Assembly: GCF_041146795.1 (NCBI RefSeq)
Contig: NC_135185.1
Location: 30,306,529 to 30,370,528 of the forward strand
Direction: 5' to 3'
Length of the DNA: 64,000 nucleotides
Source: Maylandia zebra
Taxonomy: Eukaryota; Chordata; Actinopteri; Cichliformes; Cichlidae
This document shows, piece by piece, positions 13,301 to 25,199 of this stretch (positions are counted from its first letter, which is position 1; the number at the start of each line of letters is the position of its first letter). The translations under genes and the position numbers were made by a program. The notes under the pieces were generated by a model. The model was not told the origin of the DNA, ran no database searches, and saw only the letters and a list, made by a program, of their open reading frames with translations.

Positions 13301-14595
13301 CTCCTGAGGGTCACCTCACCCCTCTATGAGAGGACCTGAGTGTTTTTTTGATTGGGAAGGCAACTTCATCGAAACAGGAAGACCATCTATTAATAAGACA
13401 CAAATAATGTTTCAATCGTCTAATAGACGCAGAAGCTCGTACGTCACGTAGTAAGTGCATTATACGAAATATAAAGCTTTCAGGTTACTCAGATCAAAAG
13501 CGTAAATCTGACTTCTGGTTTGGGCCTGAGCTGCGTCTGATCTGGTTACATGTGGCAGAAGAGAAAGATCACAGTTGGTATTCATCCATCATTGTGCGGC
13601 AATCAACACAACTCATTCATTATCACTAGCAGTTTGCATGAAAAGTGTTTCTTCTCGTCAAAGCAGAACATGACTCATGTGGGCTGGATCTCTTAATTCA
13701 ATCTGCACAGAGCAGGAACGGGGACCTGCTGCCTCGATCCCTGAGGAACGTCACTTTTGCACCACTTAATTTCATTTCCCTAATCTCATTTACACCCAAA
13801 CTCACCGCGGTGTCACTGGTCTGGCCGAGGGGTGTTGTGCACTGAGGTGAGAGTTTCTAAATGTACGCAATCTGACTTTAAATCCAAAACACCACAATAA
13901 CTGTTAAAATTACTCTACGCTGCTTTGTGTGATGTATAATCATGAATCGGGATGCCAGTGGTAGCAGGGCCAGTCTATTTGCCATCCTAATAACGAGCAA
14001 TGAACACACACAGCACAGCTGCTCTTGAGTAATTACTGAGGAAATGAAAAAGAAAGAAATGTCACAGATGTTTGCACTCTGTTCTGAGTGACACCGTGAA
14101 TACAACTTTTCATATTTCCTCTACTCTTTGGCAAAGAGTGTGGCAGGGAGCAGTTATTGAATGTCCTATCTTTATTGTTGTAGCTATAATGAGAGCTGCT
14201 GGAGGCAGTCGTAAATTATCAGTGCTCTAATGTGGCTCGATCGAGCTCTTACTCCAAATAAAACAGTCTTTATGAACTGGCAGATGCTCTGGGCAGCTTC
14301 AGTCAGTCACACCCAGAATGTACTGTCCCTGACACACATCACACCAAAAAAGTATCGGTGGAGTGTGGTACTTGGCATTGACAACAAAGAACAGAATTGG
14401 TTTTGAAGGAACAAATTAATTATAGGGTGTACTCTTACAGACAAATACTACATAAACAACGCCTGAGTCATCGGAATTTTTTGGTTGGAACATTTTGTAG
14501 CAGGTTTGGCATCTGGTCACTGCATCGTAACACTGGAAAGCAAAACAAACAAACAAGAAAACCAAAAACGAAGTTCACCCACACAGCAAAATCTC

Positions 14596-14780
14596 CAGTG
14601 TTAAATTAACACTGGAGAGTGTCTATATGGGTCCACACCTCTGAGTGTTAAATACAACACTGTTGAGTGTTAAATGAACACTTTTGACAGTGTTATATGT
14701 TTAAAAGTAACCTAGTCAGTTTTGAAGATCAACAAAGACTAACACTGAGCAGTGCTGATTTTCTAACACTGGAAAATAAC
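14596..14780. repeat. interspersed repeat built from inverted ACACTG/CAGTGT units
   Basis: CCAGTGTTAAATTAACACTGG at about 14593-14613 is a near-perfect palindrome. It is followed by several copies of GAGTGTTAAAT and AACACTG in both orientations up to about 14775. This resembles short palindromic repeats scattered through fish genomes; I cannot assign a family. Confidence 0.45.
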
Positions 14781-15127
14781 TCAAAATGTTAGAAATATTT
14801 TAATTGATGAAATATGTTCATCTACTGGCTCATTTCAGACACTACGAGGTCTCCAAGCTCTCAGGTAGCTTGACTTGATTTCTCAGAGTGAATCAAAAGG
14901 CCCTGGAGGTTTCCGGCCATTTTTCTCTTGAGTGTTTTCTCTCAAAGAACAGGAAAGGCTGCTCTGTTTCCCACACACTCACAGAGGTTCCATATCAGTG
15001 CTATTTTACAGGACAGCAGTTAATAATCAAGCAGCTGCAGGGTCACTGTAACTTTGTCTTTAATCTGAAAGACTGTGCTTAACCAAAAATGCTGGTCTGA
15101 AGTTTTCTAGAGGGAATACTATCTTTA

Positions 15128-15215
15128 AACCCAACCAACCATCCACCCATTATCTTCCAATAAATCCATTCAGGGTTTCAGGGGGCTGGGGCAGAACTCT
15201 ACGAGTTAGGTACTC
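15128..15215. repeat. decayed fish interspersed repeat (CATCCACCCATTATCTTCC type)
   Basis: The stretch resembles the very common fish repeat that runs from CATCCATCCATTTTCT to a 'ggg-ctggagc' core. It is short and diverged. The family assignment is from memory and tentative. Confidence 0.35.
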
Positions 15216-16679
15216 ATGGATTTATAAGGGACTTATTTAGCGCTGTTTAATAAAAACCAACTGTGTAGTTCATATGATAGTGCGAGCATTTCACTCACTT
15301 TGCTGTGATATTTGACATGATATTTAAGTGTGTAATCTTAGAAGTGAAATCCACAAATGATACTCTGTGTTTGTCTGTGATGTTGTGTCCATTTGGAAAG
15401 TTCATGTTCTCATGTTAGTCAGCCAATTACAGCAGAGCTTCCTGTTTGAAGAGATTGTAATCAGGCCTTGGGAGAACATATGCTGTGTGGATTGATGCGG
15501 AGCCAGTTGAAACTAAAATAAGGAGAAAGCACAGATGCTTCCAAAGGCCAAAGGGTGAAACCTCTGTTGATGTTGTTATCAATTTCATAAATGAATTATT
15601 GTGATTTGCAGGCCTTTCTGACAACAGGGTTCCTGAATATTATGGCAAAAGTAAGACTGAGATGATGCCATCAGTGACTCACCTGGAAACTAAAAGGTTC
15701 AGGTTTTCCATTTCTATAAATGAGAGCAGTCAACAATCCAGATTAAAGCTGTCAGCTATGTGACGTAACCATAAAAAATACATGGGAATATCCAGCAGCT
15801 GGTTTTGTATTTGCATTGTGTAGCAGCTGGAAACTTTTCCTAACAAGTGTCTGAGAGAGTCTGCCAGAAAACATTTTGTTTGCAGGTAAAGATAACTACA
15901 AAATGGCAAAACAAAGTAACCGAACTACTGCAAATGTTCACAATGTTCCTCACACGAGTTTCTGCAAATTTAGTCAACCTGCGAGTTTTATTACATGTTC
16001 ACAGTGTGAGGATGATCATGTGAATGTGCCCATTCACAGGCAGCTGGGGGCTTCCCTGCAGTATGTTGAACATGGACATGTATGGTTCATCATGGTGACG
16101 CTAAAACACACCTGTGAATCTGAGGTTTGTTCAGATCTGATCCGTTCTTCATCCTTCTCTCGTGGAAGTGTGTGAAAACTAGAATATATACCAGCATCTT
16201 TAAAAAAATCAGAAACCTGTGTAAACCCACATTTGTACTTTAGGAAAAACATATATTAGCTCAGCTTATATTTTTGTTACGGAGCCAGGTCACCTGCTGG
16301 CCGTACCTTTATACGTACTGCATAAATGTAAGTTCAGTATCAGTATTCTCAACTAAGTTCCGAGGAATTTCAAAACTATACCATGGAGTCCACTGTGTGG
16401 AAATATCAGCATTAGCTGACTGATTTTTAGAACTTCATTCAGTATTTTTTTTCATTCATATCTACAAAGCTAGTAAATGTGTAACTGCCAGGCTGCACAT
16501 GAGCTAGTTTAAACTAAACGTTTCTCTGCAAATATCGATATAACATCCATAAATATTGATTAGTAAATGCATGTGAATCAACATAAAAGAAAGCTATTAT
16601 TTATCCTTCTTAGAGTGATCTAATTCTTATTTTTAATTCAGACAACAAAATCTTCTCATAGTTTTAATATTGCTCAGTT

Positions 16680-17080
16680 GTGACTCATGTAAAGTCCCAG
16701 CAGGCGTAACATGTTTGTCACGTCCCGCAGCGTTCCTGAGGAACGCGAAAGGAGACCTTCGGCGTTCTTATGGTACGCGGCGGGTTATGGCTGGAATCCA
16801 GTGCAATGACGCTCCCGCGGTAATGGACGTTCCAGCCCTAACCATAACCTTATTCCTGATCTTAACCAGGACTATAATGATGTTAAATAGCGTGTTTCGA
16901 AGCGATTTGAAGAAAAAGAGCGAACATGTGTAGACGGAGTCCAGACGGTTCTCATGTCCTCTTTTTTCCGAGGTCGTCATTTAGGAACGTGGTGGGTAGC
17001 GGAAAGCGTAATGTGTTGACGATTTGTCACCTAGCGTAAAATGTTACGCTTTGGGAGCGAGAACGTGTTGCAGAAAGAAG
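16680..17080. repeat. CpG-rich block, probable mobile-element remnant
   Basis: A sharply bounded CpG-dense block in AT-rich surroundings. It contains the palindrome GCGTTCCTGAGGAACGC (about 16731-16747), GCGTAACAT near its left end and the inverted form ATGTTACGC near its right end, and a CCCTAACCATAACC run at about 16835. The inverted end motifs favour a non-autonomous DNA element over a promoter CpG island, and no gene starts here. Confidence 0.35.
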
Positions 17081-20064
17081 ATCAATCGATATCTACAGAA
17101 ATTCATCAACTTGTCCTAAAGCCACTTTGCATAGAGGATGATTTAGAAAACATTTTTCAGGGCTTTTAAATGTGTGTTAATAATCCACATTCCCATGGTG
17201 CAGACAAATAAATATTTTTTTTAGTTTTTGAACAGGTTCATGGGAGAGCAGCTCTTTTTTCACTGAGGGCAGAGGACAGACCCCTTACGATGCTCTCTGG
17301 AGGGTAAAGTGGGATTAGTCTGCTGCTTCTGGACCCCAGCAAGGATTTAATGGAGCAGAGGTAACTAAATTGGCATGGGTTCTTGCTGGCTAACAAAAGC
17401 CCCCAAAATCATTAAGCTTTACTTAAAAATTGGGGCAGGATGACTTACCATAAGCTGGCTCAGATCCAAATGGCTACAATGTCAATCCAGATTAACTGAA
17501 AATGCACTGATACCACAGTGCATCTCAATAACTGGCAACAAGGCAAGAATACAAGCAAGGGTCATGTGCAGAACAGACGAAATCCACACAAGTCTCAACG
17601 TGAATCACTTTGTGTGGTGAGCATAAGGTGCGAGAATTTGAGATTCACTGAGAAGAGGGCCGCAAAAAAACTGAAGCGGTATCATCACACTAACCCAGCT
17701 CCCTACTATCCCTGCACTACTAAAAACAAGTCCAGGTCTGAAACTCATTTATAAACTGGAAGGTCACTCCTACTATATGAACAGTGCCTGGCACAGACTT
17801 CCTTCGTCATTTTTGTCTAGCGCTAATAAAAAGTTGAAAGTTTTGAGATGGTGTCAACAACATCAGGACGAAATCTTCCTTTCACTCCCTTGAGCTGGTA
17901 CGTGTGAGTTCCTCAAGCTTCGCTCTTCTGGACAGAGACCTCGAGGTTGTGTTTTTTATACTAATATGCTGAAGCAATAGAGTAAGTTATGTCAAAAATG
18001 TACCTCCTTAACTTAGCATGTTAGTTTTTATGATTGTCTGGCATATCTGCTTTGGGAGTTAGCATTTATTAAAGTATTTAGTACAGCTGCTAGATTAGGT
18101 TTTCTCATAGATTCAGAGTGGAGCATGTTAGTGAGGGCCGCACGGAGAAGACTGAACACACAAAGCACTGTTTTGTGAGTGTTTGTAATTGGACTTTTCA
18201 GAGAACAGTGGTTTATACTAGAACAACTTAAGTTTAATGACGTATAAGGTAAAGTGTTCCTGTTATGTGGAGTGTGATGGATGCACCCCTCCTGCTCTAA
18301 TCCTCATCTACTTAAAATGAGATACAGGAAATGTTATGCAAATGGCTTGTTTATCAATCCATGTCGGCATCAGCCACTTGTTTTGTGGCCTGAGAGTGCC
18401 ATGCTGAGCTCCGGCTTAGGGGGCAGCATAATCTTTTAACACCTATCTGGCAGAGATTCCCTATTGTTGTCAGATTTGATATGAGACAGGAAGTGCAGGC
18501 AGATGTTGAGTTTATTTTTAAAATACTGGGCTAATAGTTTGGGTCGAGACGGATGCGTTTGTGCTGATCTCAAACTATGCCTTTAAATAAATAGACTGCA
18601 GTCAGAGCACACTGACAAGATTTATCACTACATATTGAAGGTGTGGAATTTGAAGTGAGCTCTATGCATGCCAGAGGGCTCTCCTAAGCCACACACACAG
18701 AGAGTCTCTTCCTAAGCAGATTACCTAAATAAATCTATGTCGGTATTCACTTCTGCATGTCTAGTTATACAAAAATAGACCGTGGGAATGCATAGACTAA
18801 ACATGTTTATAGCAACGTATGCATCCCAGGACACTGAGCCATTAACACTCTGCTGACATCTGCTGCACGAGTTAAGGGTGATGCAAGCCTTTCACAGACA
18901 TTTGCTTCTATTTGAAAAGCTCTGTGACAGATCTGAGATGATAAAAGAAAGTTACAGAAAAACAATCTTTGGATGCAAGGGTATTTAAAGACGACTTCCT
19001 GCATTTGACATTTACCTTGGATTAAGGAACAGCACATTGTGACTCACAGCTGTCAAAGGTGTAGCATGGGAGTTGAGCAAGCAGAATGATTTGTATGGAG
19101 AGGAGGTGGGGTGGGGACCAGATGTTGTCCTCCTACCACGGGGAATAAACTCTATCACTCGCACCGCAGGTGGTGGGAAAAGGGGGGAGAGAAAGGGAGA
19201 AGAGAAAGAGTAAGTGAGAAACAACGGCAAACAGGAAGCAGAGACCTTACAACACAATGCTCGCAGAGTTTCCTGCAGGTTCAGACAGATAAGGAGCAAC
19301 ACTTTGTTTAAAGCTGCAGTTTCAACCCCCCAAACGTTTCCCGGGCTCTAAAATATGTTGCGCCGCTTGCTGGTACAATTCTTCTGCAGTACAGCTGTGA
19401 TATGTTGGAGTGCAAAATTTGGATTGTTTGCGAGGGAAACAAGCTCAAGGCTCAGTGCAAATGTTGCAACAAGACATGACTGCAATAGCAAGTTCAATTA
19501 AGGAAAAGTACAGTAAGATAATAACCAATTATTTTTGCAGACATTACTAATATTACCATAATGGCTTTTTTGTAAGGTCAGAGACTGGCCTTAAAAGTGT
19601 GGCGTAATGTAATCTAGATGCTGGATCATAAGAAAATGACTCCAGCTGCATTATAAACCAATTATAAATCAGTTGTGCAGAAGAGGTTTTCCAAGCCAAA
19701 GTTTTATTAATTTATGATTTTTTGTATTTGGTCAAAACTTCCATAACGTCAGGCTTAAAATGCTTTAAATAACTTATTTAATGCATTTGGTATTTCTGCC
19801 TAGAAACACAAATCAAATGCATGATGGGAATTCAGACAAACTACAGACTTCACAATTAAGCAGTTTCCCCTGAACTAAGGCCAGCATGTGATCAAAGAAT
19901 TATCAGTGTGAGCTCCTTTAACGTACTGTGATTAGTTATACTAGCAGAGTAATATGCTGAGTTTCTGCAGATGTGGAAGTCGCTGAATTGCAGATGCAGT
20001 CTGTATGAGTGTGTTTGCAACAGAGGAAATGTAAATATGAGATTTAAAAAATATATATTTGGGA

Positions 20065-20066
<2 letters not shown>

Positions 20067-20150
<84 letters not shown>
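20067..20150. repeat. (TG)n microsatellite
   Basis: About 42 TG units with no interruption. Frames across it give artefactual VCVC or HTHT strings. Confidence 0.98.
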
Positions 20151-20153
<3 letters not shown>

Positions 20154-20576
20154 TTATGAACCCAGTCACCCTGAAAAAAAAAAAAGACAGATGGGACCTG
20201 ACATCACTACTATGAACTGGACTTGATGACAAACAATGACCTCCACTACTTCCCTTCAGCTCTGCTCTTTGCTCTTTGCGTGGAAGAGTAAAGCTGGTAT
20301 TGAAATGTAATGTATATACCCAATGAAAACAAACCGGCCTGAGAAATGTTGTTTGGAGCTTCTGGGTGCTGAATATTTCGCTGTGTACTGATTAAAGGAA
20401 TATTAAAATGAAAAAAAAAACGGTAAGCTTATTTTCTGTCACTTCAGAAAATAAAAAATAATTTTCTGAAAGTTGTGAATGAGTCAGAATAATTACCTTT
20501 TCTGGTTCGTTTCACGAAATCAAGAAACTGCACCTGAGTGAAGCACCGTGAAGTACCCGCTCCATGCTGGAGCAAC

Positions 20577-20593
20577 ACTGCCCTCTAGTGGCC
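20577..20593 (-). promoter_or_regulatory. CTCF-like motif
   Basis: The minus strand reads GGCCACTAGAGGGCAGT, an excellent fit to the vertebrate CTCF core. It lies about 530 bases upstream of the rhov-like start codon, so it could mark a boundary. Binding is inferred from the motif alone. Confidence 0.55.
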
Positions 20594-21119
20594 GGCGATG
20601 GTATTACATCACTGTCGCGCGAACATAATGCATCTCCGCACAGAAGAGAATTTAGGAGTTCGTAAATCTACTCTCGCGATAATATCGACGTTATTACTAC
20701 AGCTGTTCACGTTAGTATATTCAGAATTGGGCATGTATAGAGTTTGTAAAGTCTTCCACAAATTTGTGTGTGTTAAGTTTACACATTTACAAACAAGCAC
20801 TCTGCGAAATAAAATTAATTATCCTCTTATGCCGTCTTTAACGTCCAGTTAAGTGACCTTTATTGGATGAGTCACATCGAGTGTTTGGTGGGAGTGACTA
20901 TGTAAATCTGCATCAAACGGAAACAGTCAAAGTGTTGAGAAGAGGTCACTCATCTGATTGGGCGCCTTTGTTCTTTCAAATCGAGGTGGCCTTCTCCCTT
21001 TATTGCCACTAACAGGCCCCCGGGGTGGAAGAAGACATGTTTTACATTAGTGCTGCACTCCTGCATAGACTTTCGCACTGCTGGGATTCTAAGATAGTGC
21101 AGTGATAATATAAGGGAAG

Positions 21120-21952
21120 ATGGCCTGTCATAGAACTGATAAAGCAAACAGAATGAGAGAAGAAGTGAGCTGCATGCTGGTTGGTGATGGAGCAGTGGGA
21201 AAAACCAGCATGGTTATCAGTTACATCTTCAATGGATACAACACTGAGTACAGGCAAACTGCATTTGATGTTTTCACAGGTAAGTGAAGGAGCTCTTTTA
21301 TTTAAAGGTCAGATATTTCACCCAGCAATAAAGCCTGCTTGTCTCTACCTAACGTCCAGGATTAGTTCATGTGAATGGAATCCCAACCCACATTAAGCTG
21401 ATAGATACTGCTGGACAGGTAATTATCACATATCACAGTTTTTTTTTTCTAAACAGACAAGTGGGTCCAGTGCTTCTCATCTCTCAATGTTTGATCTATC
21501 AGGAGATGTTTGGCCATCTGCGCTCTCTGTGCTATGCCCATGTGGACGTCTTCATCCTCTGCTTCAGCCTCGTCAACCCCATCTCATTTGACAATATCAC
21601 CTCCAAATGGATCCCACAGATTCGAGCCGCCAACCCAATCTCCCCCATCGTTCTGGTTGGAACTCAGTCAGACCTTCGACACAGTGTGGACGTCCTCATT
21701 CATCTGAACCAGCGGGGCACCAGACCGGTGCTCTTTAACAAGGCCAGACGGCTCGCGAGCAGGATCAGAGCTCATGACTACGTGGAGTGCTCGGCTCTCA
21801 CACAGCACAACCTTAAAGACGCCTTTGACTGTGCTGTATTTGCTGCCATTAAGCACAAGCACGGTGGCACTAAATACAAAAAGATCAATTTGCTTAACAG
21901 TTTAAAGTCTCTTTATGATGGTGGATGGAGGAAAATCTTTAGATTCTTGTGA
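21120..21952 (+). CDS. rhov: RhoV/RhoU-like atypical Rho GTPase without C-terminal cysteine
   Basis: Small GTPase of the Wrch/Chp group. Exons 21120-21279, 21360-21418 and 21503-21952 encode 222 aa. P-loop GDGAVGKT is at residues 22-29, switch I reads YRQTAFDVF, the G3 motif DTAGQE is at 69-74, and GTQSD and ECSALTQ are the G4 and G5 motifs. The ATG at 21120 has good context (GGGAAGATGG) and an in-frame TAA at 21111, so the N-terminus is short and lacks the proline-rich extension of human RHOU/RHOV. The tail WRKIFRFL aligns with human RHOV WKKFFCFV, but the cysteine that is palmitoylated in this group is replaced by Arg. Switch II (EMFGHLRS) also departs from the family's EDFDRLRS. These changes suggest a diverged orthologue or paralogue with altered membrane targeting. 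The rhov assignment rests on the tail, the G4/G5 blocks and linkage to dll4/chac1; RhoU-like remains possible. Confidence 0.85.
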
Positions 21953-22250
21953 TCTGAAATCCAAAGTGCAGAGCGGGTATCCTCACTCGACCGTAACAAA
22001 CCATGATTTTTGTTTTTTTAAACAAAGTGTCTGTCTACAAATTGTGGGCTGTGGATTTAAAGAACTGATCTCAAAATCTCCATCTTTGTGTGAAATGTGA
22101 CAAACCGGACAAACGGTGACTTCAGCCAGCTACACTTCCTCTCTTTATACCTTTGTGTTTCTTGTTTCATATTTTGGCTGTTGTTGTTATTATTTATATT
22201 TCTGTGTGCTAGGTAAGTTTTGTAATAAATGGATTAAGAAATGCAGTGGT
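21953..22250 (+). other. rhov: rhov-like 3'UTR
   Basis: An AATAAA signal at 22224-22229 is followed by GT-rich sequence from about 22245. No coding content. Confidence 0.55.
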
Positions 22251-22707
22251 TGTGATTTGCTTGCTTTCAAAAAGACAACATCAAATTTAAGGATTTGCCT
22301 TTAGAAGTTACTGTCAGTGAAGAAACGGAGGGAAAGCGCAGACTGGCATTTAGGACAAATGGTCCCCTGCTGCTGCTTTGAAGTGCTACTTTACAAGATA
22401 AAAGCCATTTAAATCCATCCTGAGCCTGAAGCCTGATGATGGGACTTGTTTCCCAAACCTACTTTTAAAACACCCACCCACATTTTCCTAGCTATGGCGA
22501 TGATTGGTAATGGAGTTTTAATTTCAGTGATTAGATTAAGGATAAGATTTGGCCAACTAGAAGCAACAGGTAGATTTGGATTAGATATTAATTTAAAGAG
22601 ATATTTAGAGCTTTTCACAATGTTGTGCTTAACAGGACATTATCGTAGACCATGGGCTAGACCAACTGGTTGTTCTGTCAGTGTACGGTAATTTAAATGC
22701 ACTTTTA
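22251..22707. other. unassigned intergenic DNA
   Basis: I see no gene or clear repeat. A short open frame at 22446-22691 has no recognisable domain. Confidence 0.4.
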
Positions 22708-23130
22708 AGATAAGAGAGAGATAAGATAAGATAAAACTTTATTAATCCCTCGGGTGGGTTCCTCTGGGAAATTTGGTTTCCAAAAAAGCACAGCACCGAC
22801 AGAAGTTACAGAGTTACAGAATATTATATATATATATACACATATATAAGTACAGAGACATATATACATAAAATATACAAAGGGGATAAATAGAATAAAT
22901 AGGAATAAAAATAAAAATACAAGTGAAATTGCACATTTCAAGTCTATTGCACCGTTGACTATTAACAAAAGTATTGCACAGTGAAGTGAAGAGGCACTAC
23001 AGCTTAGTTGTTCCCCCCTCCTTTGTCCTCCTGTTTCCCCTCCCTCTCCCCTCCAGAGAGGAGTTAAACAGTCTGATGGCGTGTGGGACAAAGGAGTTTT
23101 TAAGTCTGTTAGTTCTTGTCTTTGGAAGAA
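22708..23130 (-). mobile_element. 5'-truncated L2/CR1-group LINE, 3' end
   Basis: Read on the minus strand, 23030-23130 encodes the C-terminal block LKNSFVPHAIRLFNSSL, typical of L2-like reverse transcriptase ends. This is followed by an untranslated tail and a (TTATC)n terminus at 22708-22731. Only about 420 bases of the 3' part remain. It is related to, but distinct from, the copy at 23878-25071. Confidence 0.65.
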
Positions 23131-23349
23131 ATCCCAAATTAATTAATCCCTGCAGTATGTGAATATAATAAAAAGAAGTGCAATTTCAAGAGTATGTTTC
23201 AGTTTTTCTACTTGATAAAGAAATGCTGTGGTTGACTAATGAAATCTGCCAACATTACTCTTTGGACTTAAATTGTAAAATTACAGAAATATAACTTTTT
23301 GGGCCAAATTGGAGTTTTTGCTTTATGTTTGACACACCTGGTCTATATG

Positions 23350-23412
23350 ACATTTATATCCATATTTATATCCATATTTATATCCAGTTTATATCCATAT
23401 TTATATCCAGTA
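23350..23412. repeat. minisatellite, about five copies of ATTTATATCCAT
   Basis: Imperfect 12-base tandem units, some carrying CAG in place of CAT, directly left of the next LINE fragment. Confidence 0.8.
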
Positions 23413-23832
23413 GATATCATCTCTTGCAGATCTCAGTGTTATCTGCAAATGTTACAGTTCATGCAGACTCCTGCCTCACCTCATCTGTCAGCCTGTCCGT
23501 CTCCACTACAAACAAGAAGGGGCTCACAGCCGATCCTATCCCCACCTTGAAGCCATCTGTCACTCCTACTGCACACCTCACCACTCTCTTCCTGTCCTTG
23601 TCATGTCCCTGCACAACCCTCACATACTTGTCTGCCATTCCTGACTTCCTCATGTAGTACCACAGTTCCTCTTTTGGTACCTGCCTATCAGCTTTCTCTA
23701 GATCCACAAAGACACAGTGCAATTTCTTACCACCTTCTCTATACTCCTCCATCAACACTCTCAAAGCAAACATCACATTGTAGTGTTCTTTTTTTGGCAT
23801 GAAGTCATACTGCTGCTCACTGATTCTCTCCT
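23412..23832 (-). mobile_element. non-LTR reverse transcriptase fragment, probably RTE-like
   Basis: The minus strand carries degenerate reverse-transcriptase blocks: LHCVFVDLEKA (motif A region), VRCAVGVTDGFKV, SAVSPFLFVVETDRL (motif B region) and DEVRQES. The piece is internal only, has lost its catalytic region, and stops just beyond motif B. The clade is judged from remembered fish elements and is tentative. Confidence 0.6.
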
Positions 23833-23877
23833 CTCTTCTGGACTTTTTTTTTTAAACTTTGTTTATATTATATTATC

Positions 23878-25071
23878 AGAATCAGAATCAGAATCAGAAT
23901 ACTTTATTGATCCCTGGGGGAAATTATTTTTTGTTACAGTGCTCCATTTTAAACCAACATTAAGACAAGACAGACAATACGCTAACTAAGAATAGTACAA
24001 TATATACATATATATACATACATACATAAGTCACTTATAAATAAATATTTGGAAAAGAAACATGTGTAGCTGTAGCAGCAAACAGTGTGTTAAGTGGATG
24101 CGTTGTACAGGGAGATGGCCACAGGCAGGAATGATTTCCTGTGTCGTTCAGTGGTGCTTTTCGGTAATCTCAGTCTCTCACTGAATGAGCTCCTGTGACT
24201 GACCAACATGTCATGGAGTGGGTGGGAGGTGTTATCCAACATTGTCTTTATCTTGGACAGCATCCGCCTCTCCGACACCACCTTGAGGGAGTCCAGCTCC
24301 ATCCCCACAACATTGCTGGCCTTACGGATCAGTTTATTAAGTCTGTTGGCATCTGCGACCCTCAGCCTGCTCCCCCAGCATGCAACAGCATAGAGGATCG
24401 CACTGGCCACAACAGACTCATAGAAAATCCTCAGCATTTTCTGGCAGATGTTGAAGGACCTCAGTCGCCTCAAAAAATAGAGACGACTCTGGCCCTTCCT
24501 GTAAAGTGCTGTGGTGTTTTTAGCCCAGTCCAGTTTATTGTCAATGTGTACTCCAAGGTATTTATAGTCCTCCACAATGTCAACACTGACCCCCTGGATT
24601 GAAACAGGGGTCAAGTGTTTCCTGGTCTTCCTGAAGTCCACGATCAGTTCCTTGGTCTTTGCCACGTTGAGCTGCAGATGATTCTGCTCACACCACGTGA
24701 CAAAGGAGTCGACCACAGCCCGGTACTCTGTCTCATCATCCCTGCTGATGCATCCAACCACCGCAGAGTCATCAGAAAACTTCTGAAGATGGCAGGTCTC
24801 TGTGCAGTGGCTGAAGTCTGTGGTGTAGAGGGTGAAGAGGAAGGGGGAGAGGACAGTCCCCTGTGGTGCCCCTGTGTTGCTAATCACCTTGTCAGACACA
24901 CACTGTGGGAGACGTACATATTGTGGTCTTCCTGTCAGGTAATCAACAATCCAGGACACCAGAGAAGCATCCACCTGCATCGCTGCTAACTTATCACCCA
25001 GGAGGGTCGGCCTGATGGTGTTGAAAGCACTGGAAAAGTCAAAAAACATGACCCTCACAGTGCTCGCCGGC
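23878..25071 (-). mobile_element. 5'-truncated L2/CR1-group LINE with open reverse transcriptase
   Basis: The minus-strand frame 24090-25071 stays open for over 320 codons. Motifs: FFDFSSAFNTI (A), GAPQGTVLSPFLFTLYT (B), FSDDSAVVG (C) and YLGVHIDNKLDW (downstream block). It is cut at its 5' end just before motif A, as is usual for LINE insertion. The 3' tail ends in AATAAAGTATTCTGATTC with (TTCTGA)n at 23878-23900. The flank at 23863-23877 is TATATTATATTAT-like and the same sequence begins the right flank, so it looks like the target duplication. The long uninterrupted frame suggests a fairly young insertion. Confidence 0.85.
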
Positions 25072-25170
25072 TATATTATATTATATTATATTATATTATA
25101 TTATATTATATTATATTATATTATATTATATTATATTATATTATATTATATTATATTATATTATATTATA
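25072..25170. repeat. (TATAT)n pentanucleotide microsatellite, TATTA phase
   Basis: About 20 copies of TATTA abut the 5' end of the LINE. Its first units equal the sequence at the LINE's 3' flank, so it probably grew from the target-site duplication. Confidence 0.95.
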
Positions 25171-25199
25171 CAAAAAATTCAAAAAGAAACGTTTTAATA

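Larger units (their letters stand above)
10331..21119. other. about 10.8 kb gap between chac1 and the rhov-like gene
   Basis: No coding exon is supported on either strand; the open frames are short and carry no recognisable domain. Contents noted separately: an ACACTG-type inverted repeat cluster (14596-14780), a decayed interspersed repeat (15128-15215), a CpG-rich block (16680-17080), a TG microsatellite (20067-20150) and a CTCF-like site (20577-20593). VPS18, which lies between RHOV and DLL4 in human, was not found here. Confidence 0.55.

Noticed and set aside
10331-21119. VPS18 or another gene expected from human synteny
   Set aside because: No exon with recognisable homology was seen on either strand in the gap.
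21371-21502. Continuous frame joining rhov-like exons 2 and 3
   Set aside because: The sequence between 21419 and 21502 has a clear donor and acceptor and no similarity to Rho proteins; splicing yields the contiguous [13 protein letters not shown].
24195-24989. Plus-strand open frames opposite the LINE
   Set aside because: They are antisense shadows of the reverse transcriptase on the minus strand.
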